Program-made: the position numbers and the translations under genes
Shown here: positions 9,889 through 18,949 of the stretch, one piece after another
How the letters are laid out: every line of letters begins with the position of its first letter
How positions within the stretch are numbered: position 1 is the first letter of the stretch
The notes under the pieces: generated by a model
Databases searched by the model: none
What the model was told of the DNA's origin: nothing
Seen by the model: only the letters and a program-made list of their open reading frames with translations
Assembly (NCBI RefSeq): GCF_003994475.1
Contig: NZ_RZNY01000003.1
Coordinates: 248,001-312,000 of the forward strand
Direction: 5' to 3'
DNA from: Paenibacillus anaericanus
Lineage (GTDB): Bacteria > Bacillota > Bacilli > Paenibacillales > Paenibacillaceae
Length of the DNA: 64,000 nt

Positions 9889-10371
9889 TCACTCCTTCTC
9901 TTCACCTTCAGATGTAATTTCATAAACTCGTTCAGCAATGTCCGTATAGAGGACACCGTTTAGATGATCGACCTCATGCTGAAAAGCTCTTGCTAGCAAT
10001 TCACTTCCTGTGTAGGTCACCTCGTTACCATTACGATCCAATCCTTTTACCGTAACTGTCAGCGCCCTGCGCACATCGCCCCGCAAATTCGGAATACTGA
10101 GACAACCCTCTGGCCCAAATTGCTCGCCTTCCATCGATACAATCTCTGGATTAACAAGCTCAATCAACCCATTCTCGTCGCCTACATCCACCACAATAAC
10201 CCGTTTCAAAATACCGATCTGTGGAGCAGCCAATCCCACTCCCTCCGCATCATACATCGTATCCGCCATATCAGTCAGCAGCTTCTGTATATTCGGTGTA
10301 ACCTTCTTAACTTCCTTCGCAATCTGATGCAATACTTCATCCGGTTCATTTACAATAATCCGTATCGCCAT
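9889..10371 (-). CDS. def: Peptide deformylase
   Basis: Removes the N-formyl group that Fmt introduces. The three family motifs are present: GVGLAAPQIG (motif 1, about residues 42-51), EGCLSIPN (motif 2, metal-binding Cys) and FQHEVDHLNGVL (motif 3, HExxH). About 160 residues, within the type 1/2 range. I prefer the ATG at 10371 behind AAGGGGTGG to a GTG three codons upstream. It is the first gene of the def-fmt-rsmB unit. The 0.5 kb between it and priA carries repeats, so def may have its own promoter. Confidence 0.96.
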   Translation of the reverse strand: MAIRIIVNEPDEVLHQIAKEVKKVTPNIQKLLTDMADTMYDAEGVGLAAPQIGILKRVIVVDVGDENGLIELVNPEIVSMEGEQFGPEGCLSIPNLRGDVRRALTVTVKGLDRNGNEVTYTGSELLARAFQHEVDHLNGVLYTDIAERVYEITSEGEEKE

Positions 10372-10498
10372 ATCGGCCACCCCTTAACACATGTAATTAT
10401 ATAAAATATATGCCAATCCCTCGATCTTTGACTCTATACTAACACACACTCGAAAATCAGTCCCGCGCATCCCCATCCTCACGCTCCAACCTAGCCTA

Positions 10499-10777
10499 TC
10501 CCGTAGGGACAGCGCTCTTTATCCGCAGTACCAGCGCATCCCCGAAGGGGACAGCCTTCACCCGAATGCTTAGAAGTAGCAGGAGCACCAGAGGTGGAGC
10601 GTGCCCGTCAGGGCGAAAGCGGCTCAACCAGCAATCACCTTCTCGGGTGCATCAACCGTCGAAGCATTCCGGAGCATGTTTCCCATGGTAACTCGGGTGC
10701 GCCCAAAGTAAGACGTACCCGAAGGGGAAAAGCGTGCCACACACCAACCAAAAGCGCATCCCCCAAAGGGGACAGCG
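10499..10777. repeat. Cluster of five short hairpin repeats in the priA-def gap
   Basis: Within the 512-bp gap between def and priA (10381-10892), which holds no convincing gene, five short GC hairpins occur with a shared core: (T/G)CCC(C), a 3-4-nt loop, GGG(G), usually followed by an A-rich AGC(G/C) tail. They sit at 10499-10514, 10539-10556, 10603-10620, 10717-10734 and 10759-10777. The second and fifth also share the upstream AGCGCATC. The region is visibly richer in G and C than its neighbours. A decayed intergenic repeat family is the likeliest explanation. Confidence 0.6.
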
Positions 10778-10859
10778 ATGCAGGAGCGCCTCTTACACTC
10801 CCACGTTCCTTAAGCGGGAGTCCAGAGGGCGGAGCCCTTGGGGCCCTCCCTTACGATAA

Positions 10860-10886
10860 GGGAGGGTTTGGGTGGGATGGGATGGG
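10860..10886 (+). other. G-quadruplex-forming sequence just behind priA
   Basis: Six GGG runs occur in 27 nt on the plus strand (10860-62, 10864-66, 10870-72, 10874-76, 10879-81, 10884-86), separated by loops of 1, 3, 1, 2 and 2 nt. This satisfies the canonical quadruplex pattern several times over. It begins 6 nt past the priA stop on the non-coding side, so the priA mRNA would carry the C-rich complement. A CCCTT...AAGGG hairpin (10846-10866) overlaps it. Quadruplex folding is inferred. Confidence 0.55.
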
Positions 10887-10892
10887 ATCCCC

Positions 10893-13427
10893 CTACATCA
10901 ACATCTGCGGATCCACATCAATACTGATTTGCAACGAAGCATCTCGTAAATTATCCACAGTGGCAGACGCTGTCTCCCTAACGAGACTAACCGCATCTAT
11001 ATTCCCGCGATATTTCACCATACATTGGAATCGGTAACGGTTCTTGATCCGTGGCATTGGAGATGCCACTGGACCAAGAATGTCCAGCGCCTCCGGCATA
11101 AATCTATCCAGACTACCATACCAGCCATGCTTTTGGGCCTTCCCCTTTAGTTCAACAACGAAATTTTCTGCCATCCGTAGGAGTAGAGGCAGCTTCTCAT
11201 GCGACATTGTCACTAGAATCAAACGGCTGTATGGCGGATAATGTAACGCCTTCCGATGGTTAAGCTCTTCTCGCACAAAAGAATTATAATCGTGGCCACT
11301 CGCATGAACAATTGAATAGTGATCTGGTACGTAAGATTGTATAACTACTTCACCAGGAAGCTGATGGCGGCCTGCACGGCCCGCGACCTGAGTGAGGAGT
11401 TGAAAGGTTTTCTCCGCTGAACGGAAATCAGGGAAATTCAGCGCTGTATCCGCGGCGATAACACCAACCAGCGTCACATCAGGAAAATCCAAACCTTTGG
11501 CAACCATTTGCGTGCCAAGCAAGACATCCCCTTTTTTCTCACGGAAAGCTTGTAGCAATTTCTCGTGGGAACCCTTCTCGCTTGTTGTATCAACGTCCAT
11601 ACGAATCACACGAATACCTGGAAATAGCTTACTTAGTTCTCCTTCGACTCGCTGAGTTCCTGTCCCAAAATAACGGATATGTTCGCTACCACATTCGGGG
11701 CAAATAGAAGGAGCTGGAGCCGAATAACCACAATAGTGACAGCGTAAATTATTGGACTTCTGATGATAAGTCAATGAAATATCACATTCAGAACACCCTG
11801 CCACATACCCGCAACTCCGGCACATAACAAACGTAGAGTGACCACGGCGGTTAAGCAAAAGCACCGTTTGTTCACCGCGTTCTAGGCGTGAAGCAATACC
11901 ACTATGTAAAGCTCTGCTAAACATGGAGCGGTTGCCTTCCTTCAGTTCTTCCCGCATATCCACAATATGAACCCCAGGCAGCGAACTACCGGATGCCCGT
12001 TGATTCATTTCTAATAAAATAGGCGCGAAATTATCATCCGACTTTGAACGGGCGGCATAATAGCTCTCAAGCGATGGTGTAGCCGATCCAAGAATAACAG
12101 CAGCTCCATGCTGCTGCGCACGTCGTACTGCTACATCTCGTGTATGATATTTAGGTGTTTCTTCCTGCTTATAGGATGTCTCATGCTCTTCGTCCATAAC
12201 AATCAAGCCTAAATCCTTAAATGGAGCAAACACTGCAGATCTGGCACCAATCGCCACCTCTACACGTCCTTCGCGGATCTTGCGCCATTCATCATAACGT
12301 TCACCGGTTGAGAGACGACTGTGCATGACTGCAACTTTAGCACCAAAACGACCTTTAAAACGCTCCACCATTTGCGGTGTAAGTGAAATCTCAGGGACTA
12401 GAACGATGGCCTGGCGTCCCATAGAAATGCAGCGTTCGATCGTCTGCAGATATACTTCCGTCTTCCCACTCCCTGTTATCCCATGCAGTAAAAACACATC
12501 GTTAGTCCGCTTGTTCAACGTATTGATGAGTGCATTATACACATAATCTTGTTCAGGAGTCCGCTCTAGCGGCACGGTTCCTTTGAAATGCCGATCTTGA
12601 TAAGGATCACGGAATACTTCCACATCCTCTATAACGGCATAACCTTTCTCAACTAGCTTCTTCACCGTACCCGCAGTGACTTGAAGTGTAGAGAGTACTT
12701 CTTGAAGCGATAGCGTAACGCCTACTTCTAACAGAAAATTCAGAACTTCCTTTTGACGACGAGCCTGAGCCCCAAAAGAGGCTAGAGCGATCTCCGCTTC
12801 CTCTCCACTAACAGTGGCTGCGACAGTTTTTATCGTCTTTTTACGAATTTTATCCTTAATACTTTGACTCTCGGACAAAATACCGTTACCTAGAAGTCCC
12901 TTGATCAGCTTAGAATGTGCGGGATAACGCAAGCTCAGATGAGACATCGTCACCGGTCCAGAGGACCTCAAGTAAGAGATAATTTCTTCTTCTTCTCTAC
13001 TCAGCACTGATGGCAAAGCAAACAAGGCGCCCTCATCAAGCTCCCCTGATACTTCATTGTCTTCATTCAAATGAATATATCTTTCCGCTTTTCCTTTAAG
13101 TGCAGCCGGTATCATCAACTGTAGCGTAGAAATCATGCTGCACGCATACTTTTTACTCATCCATGCCGCAAGTTCTACTAGGTCATGCGGAAGCGGTGGA
13201 AGCAAATCTAGCAATTCCTGAATCGGCTTCATCCTAGACTTGTCCATTTCTGGCTCTTCATGTAGGGACACCACGAACCCTTGAACAGTCCTACGTCCGA
13301 AAGGAACACCTACCCGGCTTCCAACTTCGATCCATTCTGACATCGATTCCGGGATCAAATAGTCAAAAGGCCGGTCGGTTTCCCGGCTCGGCACATCAAC
13401 TATAACTTTAGCCATTCTGTACATCAT
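10893..13427 (-). CDS. priA: Primosomal replication-restart helicase PriA
   Basis: A 3'-to-5' superfamily 2 DNA helicase that reloads the replisome at stalled forks. An N-terminal DNA-binding domain (AKVIVDVP ... DRPFDYLIP) is followed by Walker A HGITGSGKTEVYL (about residue 320), the DEEH box (VMDEEHETSYKQEE) and GSATPSLES. A zinc-binding cysteine cluster follows (CRSCGYVAGCSEC, CHYCG, CPECG), then helicase motifs QMVAKGLDFPDVTLVG and QVAGRAGR. 844 residues, close to the Bacillus enzyme. Its ATG overlaps the coaBC stop (ATGA), with AGGAAG 6 nt upstream. CoaBC-PriA-Def-Fmt is the standard order in Bacillus. Confidence 0.97.
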   Translation of the reverse strand: MMYRMAKVIVDVPSRETDRPFDYLIPESMSEWIEVGSRVGVPFGRRTVQGFVVSLHEEPEMDKSRMKPIQELLDLLPPLPHDLVELAAWMSKKYACSMISTLQLMIPAALKGKAERYIHLNEDNEVSGELDEGALFALPSVLSREEEEIISYLRSSGPVTMSHLSLRYPAHSKLIKGLLGNGILSESQSIKDKIRKKTIKTVAATVSGEEAEIALASFGAQARRQKEVLNFLLEVGVTLSLQEVLSTLQVTAGTVKKLVEKGYAVIEDVEVFRDPYQDRHFKGTVPLERTPEQDYVYNALINTLNKRTNDVFLLHGITGSGKTEVYLQTIERCISMGRQAIVLVPEISLTPQMVERFKGRFGAKVAVMHSRLSTGERYDEWRKIREGRVEVAIGARSAVFAPFKDLGLIVMDEEHETSYKQEETPKYHTRDVAVRRAQQHGAAVILGSATPSLESYYAARSKSDDNFAPILLEMNQRASGSSLPGVHIVDMREELKEGNRSMFSRALHSGIASRLERGEQTVLLLNRRGHSTFVMCRSCGYVAGCSECDISLTYHQKSNNLRCHYCGYSAPAPSICPECGSEHIRYFGTGTQRVEGELSKLFPGIRVIRMDVDTTSEKGSHEKLLQAFREKKGDVLLGTQMVAKGLDFPDVTLVGVIAADTALNFPDFRSAEKTFQLLTQVAGRAGRHQLPGEVVIQSYVPDHYSIVHASGHDYNSFVREELNHRKALHYPPYSRLILVTMSHEKLPLLLRMAENFVVELKGKAQKHGWYGSLDRFMPEALDILGPVASPMPRIKNRYRFQCMVKYRGNIDAVSLVRETASATVDNLRDASLQISIDVDPQMLM

Positions 13428-14644
13428 TCAGAACTTCCTGCGATTCGATCAACTGCACATTCCAAAATTCTCAGGCCCACTTCCTCCTTGGACAGGACAG
13501 GCAGAGATAAGGCAAGGCCGTTTGTATCATAGATGTGAACCACATTCGTATCGGAACCAAACCCAGCGCCCATAGCAGTTACATCATTACCAATCAGCAG
13601 ATCGCAATTTTTACGACGAAGCTTATCCATCGCGTATTTCTCAAGATTATCCGTCTCAGCAGCAAAGCCGATTAGAAACTGAGATGACTTCTTATGGCCT
13701 AAAGTTTCAAGGATATCGATATTTTTAACAAGTTCCAATGTCATGGTATCACCGGACTTCTTCATCTTCTGTGCAGCGCGTTCCTTCGGACGATAATCAG
13801 CCACAGCAGCAGCTTTGACCAATATATCGGTATCTTCCCATAAAGCACTTACCGCTTCGAACATATCAATTGCTGATTCCACATGTGTAATCGCAATACC
13901 TGGAGGTGGTGAAGCTTGCGTATTGCCAGCAATAATAACTACATCTGCTCCAAGTTGTTGCGCTGCACGAGCAACAGCAAAACCCATCTTGCCTGAGGAA
14001 TCGTTGGTAATGAATCGAACAGGATCGATGCGCTCTATTGTCCCCCCAGCAGTAACAACTACCTTTTTACCTGCAAGAGGTTTATGGGACACTTTCTCTA
14101 GACGATTAAAGTAAGCCGTAACAACCGACACGATGGTCTCAGGCTCCTCCATCCTTCCTTTTCCCGTATAACCACACGCCAGCAACCCTTCCCCCGGCTC
14201 GATCATCATCACACCGCGCGATACTAATTCTGCCAGATTCCGGGTTACTGCCGGGTGTACATACATATGTACATTCATAGCTGGAGATAGCATAATTGGT
14301 GATTGAGTAGCAAGCAAAGTTGTCGACAACATATCATCGGCTATACCCGCTGTCATTTTCCCAATGATATTAGCCGTGGCTGGGGCTACCAGAACAAGAT
14401 CGGCCCAATCAGCTAAATCAATATGAGCGATAGCAGCGGGATTCTTCTCATCGAAGATGTCCGTATATACAGGGTTCTTGGATAGCGCCTGCAGCGTTAG
14501 CTCTGTAACAAACTTAGTCGCGGATTTAGTCATAATTACCCTGACTTCAGCCCCCTGTTGCACTAGTTTGCTACATAAGGACGCAGCCTTAAAGGCGGCA
14601 ATCCCTCCGGTGATGCCAAGCAAAATTTTCTTGCCAGTTAACAT
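13424..14644 (-). CDS. coaBC: Bifunctional phosphopantothenoylcysteine decarboxylase / phosphopantothenate-cysteine ligase
   Basis: Performs two consecutive steps of coenzyme A synthesis. The N-terminal CoaC flavoprotein half (about 1-180) contains GITGGIAAFKAASL, PAMNVHMY and ACGYTGKGRMEEPE. The C-terminal CoaB half (about 187-400) contains VTAGGTIERIDPVRFITN and AAVADYRPKE, the Rossmann-like ligase motifs. 406 residues is typical. The ATG has GAGGGG upstream. It overlaps priA by 4 bases and is separated from rpoZ by an intrinsic terminator, so it probably has its own promoter. Confidence 0.96.
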   Translation of the reverse strand: MLTGKKILLGITGGIAAFKAASLCSKLVQQGAEVRVIMTKSATKFVTELTLQALSKNPVYTDIFDEKNPAAIAHIDLADWADLVLVAPATANIIGKMTAGIADDMLSTTLLATQSPIMLSPAMNVHMYVHPAVTRNLAELVSRGVMMIEPGEGLLACGYTGKGRMEEPETIVSVVTAYFNRLEKVSHKPLAGKKVVVTAGGTIERIDPVRFITNDSSGKMGFAVARAAQQLGADVVIIAGNTQASPPPGIAITHVESAIDMFEAVSALWEDTDILVKAAAVADYRPKERAAQKMKKSGDTMTLELVKNIDILETLGHKKSSQFLIGFAAETDNLEKYAMDKLRRKNCDLLIGNDVTAMGAGFGSDTNVVHIYDTNGLALSLPVLSKEEVGLRILECAVDRIAGSSE

Positions 14645-14683
14645 CGGTATCCCCTCGCTTTTCTTCCAAATGGATATAACCAG

Positions 14684-14708
14684 AAAAAAATAACAACCTC
14701 ACGGTTGT
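14684..14708 (-). terminator. Intrinsic terminator between rpoZ and coaBC
   Basis: ACAACC and GGTTGT (14693-14708, TCAC loop) form a hairpin followed by TTATTTTTTT on the minus strand, just behind rpoZ. Confidence 0.75.
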
Positions 14709-14734
14709 CTTGAAGCAGCCCGGAGGCCGCTGAT

Positions 14735-14962
14735 TTATTCCTCTTCGTCTATAAGTGGCTGTCCGTGTGCATCTCTCTTGATCTTAACATGGTCGCCATA
14801 AATTTCTTCTAGTGCAATCCCAACTTGCTTATAGGATTTACCTTGTTTCAGTTCGCTCTTCTCGCCTTCTCTAAGCTGTCTTGCTCTACGGGAAGCCGCC
14901 ACAACTAACGAATATTTACTACCAACTTTATCTAGCATCTTATCAATGGATGGATATAGCAT
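14735..14962 (-). CDS. rpoZ: RNA polymerase omega subunit
   Basis: A 75-residue protein starting MLYPSIDKMLDKVGSKYSLVV, followed by ASRRARQLREGE, the conserved omega core that wraps the beta-prime C-terminus and helps RNA polymerase assembly. Length matches Firmicute omega (about 67-75). The ATG has GAGGTG upstream. It lies 38 bp downstream of gmk; gmk-rpoZ-coaBC-priA is the usual order. Confidence 0.95.
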   Translation of the reverse strand: MLYPSIDKMLDKVGSKYSLVVAASRRARQLREGEKSELKQGKSYKQVGIALEEIYGDHVKIKRDAHGQPLIDEEE

Positions 14963-15000
14963 TCATTACACCTCTTCTTATTGGGCTCATTCACCAACAA

Positions 15001-15573
15001 TTATTTTCTTACCTTACAATGTTCGGCGATGATGATGGATTCTATTCTTTTGCAGGCAAGATCAATTTCATCATTCACAACGGCGTAATCATAATTCTCT
15101 ATCAACCCAATCTCTTGGGCTGCAACCGACATCCGATTATCGATCGTCGCTTGACTCTCTGTTCCACGTCCTTGAATGCGGCCTTTCAACTCATCCAGTG
15201 AAGGTGGTAGAAGAAATACGAATATTCCTTCTTTGAACTTCTCTTTGACTTTAAGTGCGCCCTGAACTTCAATTTCTAGAATGATATCCTTGCCCTCTTC
15301 GAGCGTCTGCTCCACGAAATCACGAGGCGTGCCGTAATAATTCCCGACATACTCCGCATATTCCAAGAGCTGATCGTTCTCAATCATTTCAAGAAACTGT
15401 TCGCGACTCTTAAAGAAATAATTCACCCCATGTTCTTCTCCCAACCGGGGTTGACGCGATGTTGCAGATACGGAATATACGAGGTCCGGCATCCGGGTTC
15501 GCAGTTCATTACATACCGTCCCTTTGCCGACACCCGAAGGTCCCGATAGTACAATTAATAATCCTTTTGCCAT
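15001..15573 (-). CDS. gmk: Guanylate kinase
   Basis: ATP-dependent phosphorylation of GMP to GDP. The P-loop [11 protein letters not shown] is at the N-terminus, followed by [19 protein letters not shown] (GMP-binding region) and the lid region. I selected the ATG at 15573 (MAKGLLIVL) with GGAGAG 5-6 nt upstream, giving 190 residues; a longer frame opens upstream but would overlap remA. An ATG at 15585 is an alternative start. It directly follows remA, as in other Bacilli. Confidence 0.95.
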   Translation of the reverse strand: MAKGLLIVLSGPSGVGKGTVCNELRTRMPDLVYSVSATSRQPRLGEEHGVNYFFKSREQFLEMIENDQLLEYAEYVGNYYGTPRDFVEQTLEEGKDIILEIEVQGALKVKEKFKEGIFVFLLPPSLDELKGRIQGRGTESQATIDNRMSVAAQEIGLIENYDYAVVNDEIDLACKRIESIIIAEHCKVRK

Positions 15574-15586
15574 AGCTCTCTCCATC

Positions 15587-15847
15587 TTATTCGTCGTTGT
15601 CGTCATCTTTGGTGGACAGACGATGAGCGACAGTCTCCGGCTGTACAGCCGAAAGAATGACGTGATCACTGTCTGTAATAATTACAGCACGCGTACGGCG
15701 ACCGTAAGTAGCATCGATCAGCATGTGCCTGTCTCTAGCTTCCTGTATGATCCGTTTAATCGGAGCCGATTCCGGACTTACAATAGAAATGATGCGGTTG
15801 GCCGATACGATATTTCCGAATCCAATGTTAATAAGTTTAATTGCCAT
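15587..15847 (-). CDS. remA: RemA-family extracellular matrix/biofilm regulator
   Basis: An 86-residue protein of the former DUF370 family ([18 protein letters not shown] ... [19 protein letters not shown]). In B. subtilis RemA is an oligomeric DNA-binding protein that activates biofilm-matrix and osmoprotection genes. The sequence shows the conserved N-terminal NIGFGN and the arginine-rich YGRRTRA segment. Gene order yloC-remA-gmk is preserved, and its stop lies one base before an alternative gmk start, so expression is coupled. Confidence 0.93.
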   Translation of the reverse strand: MAIKLINIGFGNIVSANRIISIVSPESAPIKRIIQEARDRHMLIDATYGRRTRAVIITDSDHVILSAVQPETVAHRLSTKDDDNDE

Positions 15848-15906
15848 GTTCAGGTTGTTCCCCCTAATTTACTTGACTCACCAGCGTCAAAACATAGAAA
15901 TGAACG

Positions 15907-16803
15907 TTATTCAATATTCGCCGCCTGCTCACGAATTTTCTCCAGTTCCGCTTTCATTTCGACGACACGGTTGACTAGAGCCAAATGATTGGCTTTAGAT
16001 CCAATCGTATTGGTTTCCCGATTCATTTCTTGTATCAAAAAATCTAATTTACGTCCAACTGGCTCACGGGACTGAAGAAGTCCGCGGCACTGCTCAAAGT
16101 GACTCTTTAATCGAATAAGCTCTTCATCAATATTGGAACGATCCGCAAAAAGCGCCACTTCCATCGCGAATCTCTGCTCGTCGAGGGTAGTCCCCTCTAA
16201 CAGTTCCGCAAGACGGCCTTTTAGGCGGTTGCGATAATCTTTCACAACCTCTGGGGCCAATTCCAGCAGTTCAGCATGAATTCCTTCAAGATTAGATAAG
16301 CGGTTCTCCAAATCAGCAATCAAGTGTAGACCTTCCTGCTCCCGCATTCGCAGCAATCCAGCAAGTGCCTCGTCTACCCCTTCACTCAACACATTCTCCC
16401 ATTCCTCGCCAGTATCACTACTATCCGATGAAGGATCGGGAACAGACAGAACGTCCGGTAAAGCAAGTAAATCCTTAGCACTCAATTGAGTATTGGCACC
16501 ATATTTTGCCCCAAGCTCTTCAGCAGCGTGTAAGTAAGCTTCCACTACGGAAGAGTTCAGCACGTATGGTGAGGAGTTCTCACTATCTCGCTCTCTGCTG
16601 ATATATACATCAATCCGTCCACGTTTAACATGACGCTGAACCAGGCGCCTTAGTCCGTCTTCGTAACAGGTCCATTCCCGAGGCATCCGAAGAACAACTT
16701 CGGCGTACCGGTGGTTGACGGATTTTATTTCTATTTGAATGACGAAACCGCCGTAATGTTTGGCGGAACTACCGTATCCAGTCATACTGTGAGTCAAATA
16801 CAT
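15907..16803 (-). CDS. yloC: YicC/YloC-family endoribonuclease
   Basis: About 298 residues. The N-terminal signature HSMTGYGSS with EIKSVNHRYAEVVLRMPR is that of the YicC N-domain; the C-terminal DUF1732-type region ends LDFLIQEMNRETNTIGSKA, the most conserved stretch of the family. Members are metal-dependent endoribonucleases; the B. subtilis homologue is YloC. I chose the ATG at 16803; a GTG just upstream is possible and the ribosome-binding site is weak. It lies 29 nt downstream of the methyltransferase/reductase gene and upstream of remA. Confidence 0.9.
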   Translation of the reverse strand: MYLTHSMTGYGSSAKHYGGFVIQIEIKSVNHRYAEVVLRMPREWTCYEDGLRRLVQRHVKRGRIDVYISRERDSENSSPYVLNSSVVEAYLHAAEELGAKYGANTQLSAKDLLALPDVLSVPDPSSDSSDTGEEWENVLSEGVDEALAGLLRMREQEGLHLIADLENRLSNLEGIHAELLELAPEVVKDYRNRLKGRLAELLEGTTLDEQRFAMEVALFADRSNIDEELIRLKSHFEQCRGLLQSREPVGRKLDFLIQEMNRETNTIGSKANHLALVNRVVEMKAELEKIREQAANIE

Positions 16804-16832
16804 CACATCCGTTATACTATTGTAATTGATAA

Positions 16833-18728
16833 TTATGAGTGAGACAAGTGGGACACGCTGCGTTTTGACTTCTCAGTAATATAATTCATTAAAGCGACAT
16901 TCATTTCATAGAACATAAACGGTGTCATCAGATAGATCCCATTGAAATGCTCCATTGCCGTATCAAGCAATTCTTTGGCGATTTCCACACCCATTTGACG
17001 CCCTTCAGCACCCTGTAAACCCGCTATCCGATTACGGATAACCTCTGGAAGTTGAATACCAGGCACCTCATTATGAAGATACTCCGCGTTCTTACCACTA
17101 GCGAGCGGCATGATCCCGATAAAGATCGGAATATCGAGATGAGCGGTTGCTTCTTTGACCGCAACAATTAATTCTGGATCATACACAGGTTGTGTCATAA
17201 TATAATCCGCACCCGAAGCAATCTTCTTTTCTAGTCGTTCCACCGCTTTGTGTAAATACTTCACATTAGGGTTAAAAGCAGCACCCACCACAAATTTTGC
17301 CTTTTGTTTGAGTGGTTTGCCAGAGAATCCTACACCTTCATTCAACTGTTTGATCATCCGAATAATTTCAAATGAAGTCAAGTCGTATACAGAACTAGCC
17401 CCTGGTAAATCCCCAAACCGAGCCGGATCTCCCGTTACTGCAAGAACGTGATCAATGCCTAACGCATCAAATCCCATCATATGTGACTGCGTGCCAATTA
17501 AATTACGATCGCGACAAGCAATATGAATAAGTGGACGAATGCCAAGCTGGGATTGAACAAGATGCCCTAGCGCCATGTTGCTCATTCTTGTAACTGCTAG
17601 TGAATTGTCTGCTAGTGTTAATGCATCAATTCCTGCTTCTTTGAGGGCAGCAGCGCCCTTCATGAACTTAGCGATATCCAGATCCCGGGGTGGATCAAGC
17701 TCTACAATAACAGTATGCCGATCTTTTACCATCTCAACAATACTTGGAACATCTGTACTTTGATCAATAGAAGCTTCATTATTGGATATTTGCTCCCGTT
17801 CAGCAATCACAATAGATGCTTGAGTCAATGGTAACTCTCTTCCTTCAGATAGAGGACGAGGAACGTATTTCTGTAGTGCCTGTGAAATGGCTGCTATATG
17901 TTCTGGCGTCGTTCCACAGCAACCCCCAATAAGACGTGCCCCTAAATCTGCAAATGAAAGGGCACAATCGCCAAAATATTTTGGTGTCGCTCCATATATA
18001 TACTCGCCATCCACATAATCAGCTAGACCTGCATTCGGAAATACCGAGAGTGGAATATTTAGTGGGCCATCCAACATATTCATCACGTTCATAATACCCT
18101 TCGGACCGGAATGACAGTTAAAACCGAAGACGTCTGCTCCTTCCTGACGAAGTGTTCCGAAAGCTTCCGTTATACTGTATCCATCCAATGTCCGACCTAC
18201 TTGATCTACAGCAAATTGACAAATCGCCGGAATATCCGTTAACTTTCGTGCTTTTTGGAGTGCTATTCTCATTTCTTCAAGATCATAGAAGGTCTCAAAT
18301 AAAAGCGCGTCTACTCCTTCAGTCAACAGGGCCGAAATCTGCTCTTCAAAGTATCTACTGAGCTCCTGCACAGATACATCCGCACGTTTTCCCCCGCGTA
18401 TAGAACCCACTGCACCTGCCACATAAGCATTGCTTCCTGCAGCTTTTCTCGCGATTCGTACGGCAGCACGGTTTATTTCCTCAACCTTTGATTCCAGACC
18501 AAACTTAGAGAGCTTGTTAAAGTTTGCAGAAAAGGTATTCGTCTCAATAAGTTGAGCGCCAGCCTCTATATAATGGCGGTGTACGTCACCGATTACTTCC
18601 GGGCGCACCAAATTAAATTCTTCAAATGAAATGCCGACAGGAAACCCCAGTTGATATAAATAGGTGCCCATAGCTCCATCGCCGACTAGAACATTATTGT
18701 CCCATGCTTTACGTAGATCCAGCTTCAT
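16833..18728 (-). CDS. Bifunctional homocysteine S-methyltransferase / 5,10-methylenetetrahydrofolate reductase (YitJ-like)
   Basis: A 631-residue two-domain enzyme for methionine synthesis. The N-terminal homocysteine methyltransferase domain (about 1-290) has GDGAMGTYLYQLG and the zinc ligands Cys205 (GFNCHSGP) and Cys270-271 (GGCCGTTPEH). The C-terminal flavin reductase domain (about 335-620) has VELDPPRDLD, LADNSLAVTRMSN and ADYIMTQPVYDPE. B. subtilis yitJ is controlled by an S-box riboswitch, but I found no S-box in the 158 nt between the preceding terminator and this ATG. The gene sits between dapF and yloC, which is not its position in B. subtilis. Confidence 0.92.
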   Translation of the reverse strand: MKLDLRKAWDNNVLVGDGAMGTYLYQLGFPVGISFEEFNLVRPEVIGDVHRHYIEAGAQLIETNTFSANFNKLSKFGLESKVEEINRAAVRIARKAAGSNAYVAGAVGSIRGGKRADVSVQELSRYFEEQISALLTEGVDALLFETFYDLEEMRIALQKARKLTDIPAICQFAVDQVGRTLDGYSITEAFGTLRQEGADVFGFNCHSGPKGIMNVMNMLDGPLNIPLSVFPNAGLADYVDGEYIYGATPKYFGDCALSFADLGARLIGGCCGTTPEHIAAISQALQKYVPRPLSEGRELPLTQASIVIAEREQISNNEASIDQSTDVPSIVEMVKDRHTVIVELDPPRDLDIAKFMKGAAALKEAGIDALTLADNSLAVTRMSNMALGHLVQSQLGIRPLIHIACRDRNLIGTQSHMMGFDALGIDHVLAVTGDPARFGDLPGASSVYDLTSFEIIRMIKQLNEGVGFSGKPLKQKAKFVVGAAFNPNVKYLHKAVERLEKKIASGADYIMTQPVYDPELIVAVKEATAHLDIPIFIGIMPLASGKNAEYLHNEVPGIQLPEVIRNRIAGLQGAEGRQMGVEIAKELLDTAMEHFNGIYLMTPFMFYEMNVALMNYITEKSKRSVSHLSHS

Positions 18729-18885
18729 TCTAGTACCCCCATAGAGTAGATCAAATCCAACAAAAGAAATGATTACTTTATCATTGTGTTGATAATTTCA
18801 TTCTAATGTATCATAAATCCCTCGGAATGATAAGAATTGTTCTTGGATTCTATTGAATCTTTGTTATAGGTAAGTGAAAAAAAGA

Positions 18886-18927
18886 GTAAAACAGTAGGCC
18901 TAGGATAATCCTAGGCCTACTGTTTTT
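18886..18927 (-). terminator. Intrinsic terminator after dapF
   Basis: A perfect 14-bp stem, ACAGTAGGCCTAGG (18891-18904), closes over the loop ATAAT, with A/T tracts on both sides. It ends the dapF transcript 23 nt after the stop. Confidence 0.85.
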
Positions 18928-18949
18928 AAACATGGATCAGAGATTCTCT

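Noticed and set aside
10594..11037. 147-codon plus-strand frame across the repeat region and the end of priA
   Set aside because: It overlaps the priA coding region on the other strand, has low-complexity Gly/Pro/Arg composition from the repeats and no convincing ribosome-binding site.
18729..18885. Possible S-box or T-box upstream of the YitJ-like gene
   Set aside because: No conserved SAM-riboswitch or T-box sequence and too short for a complete element.
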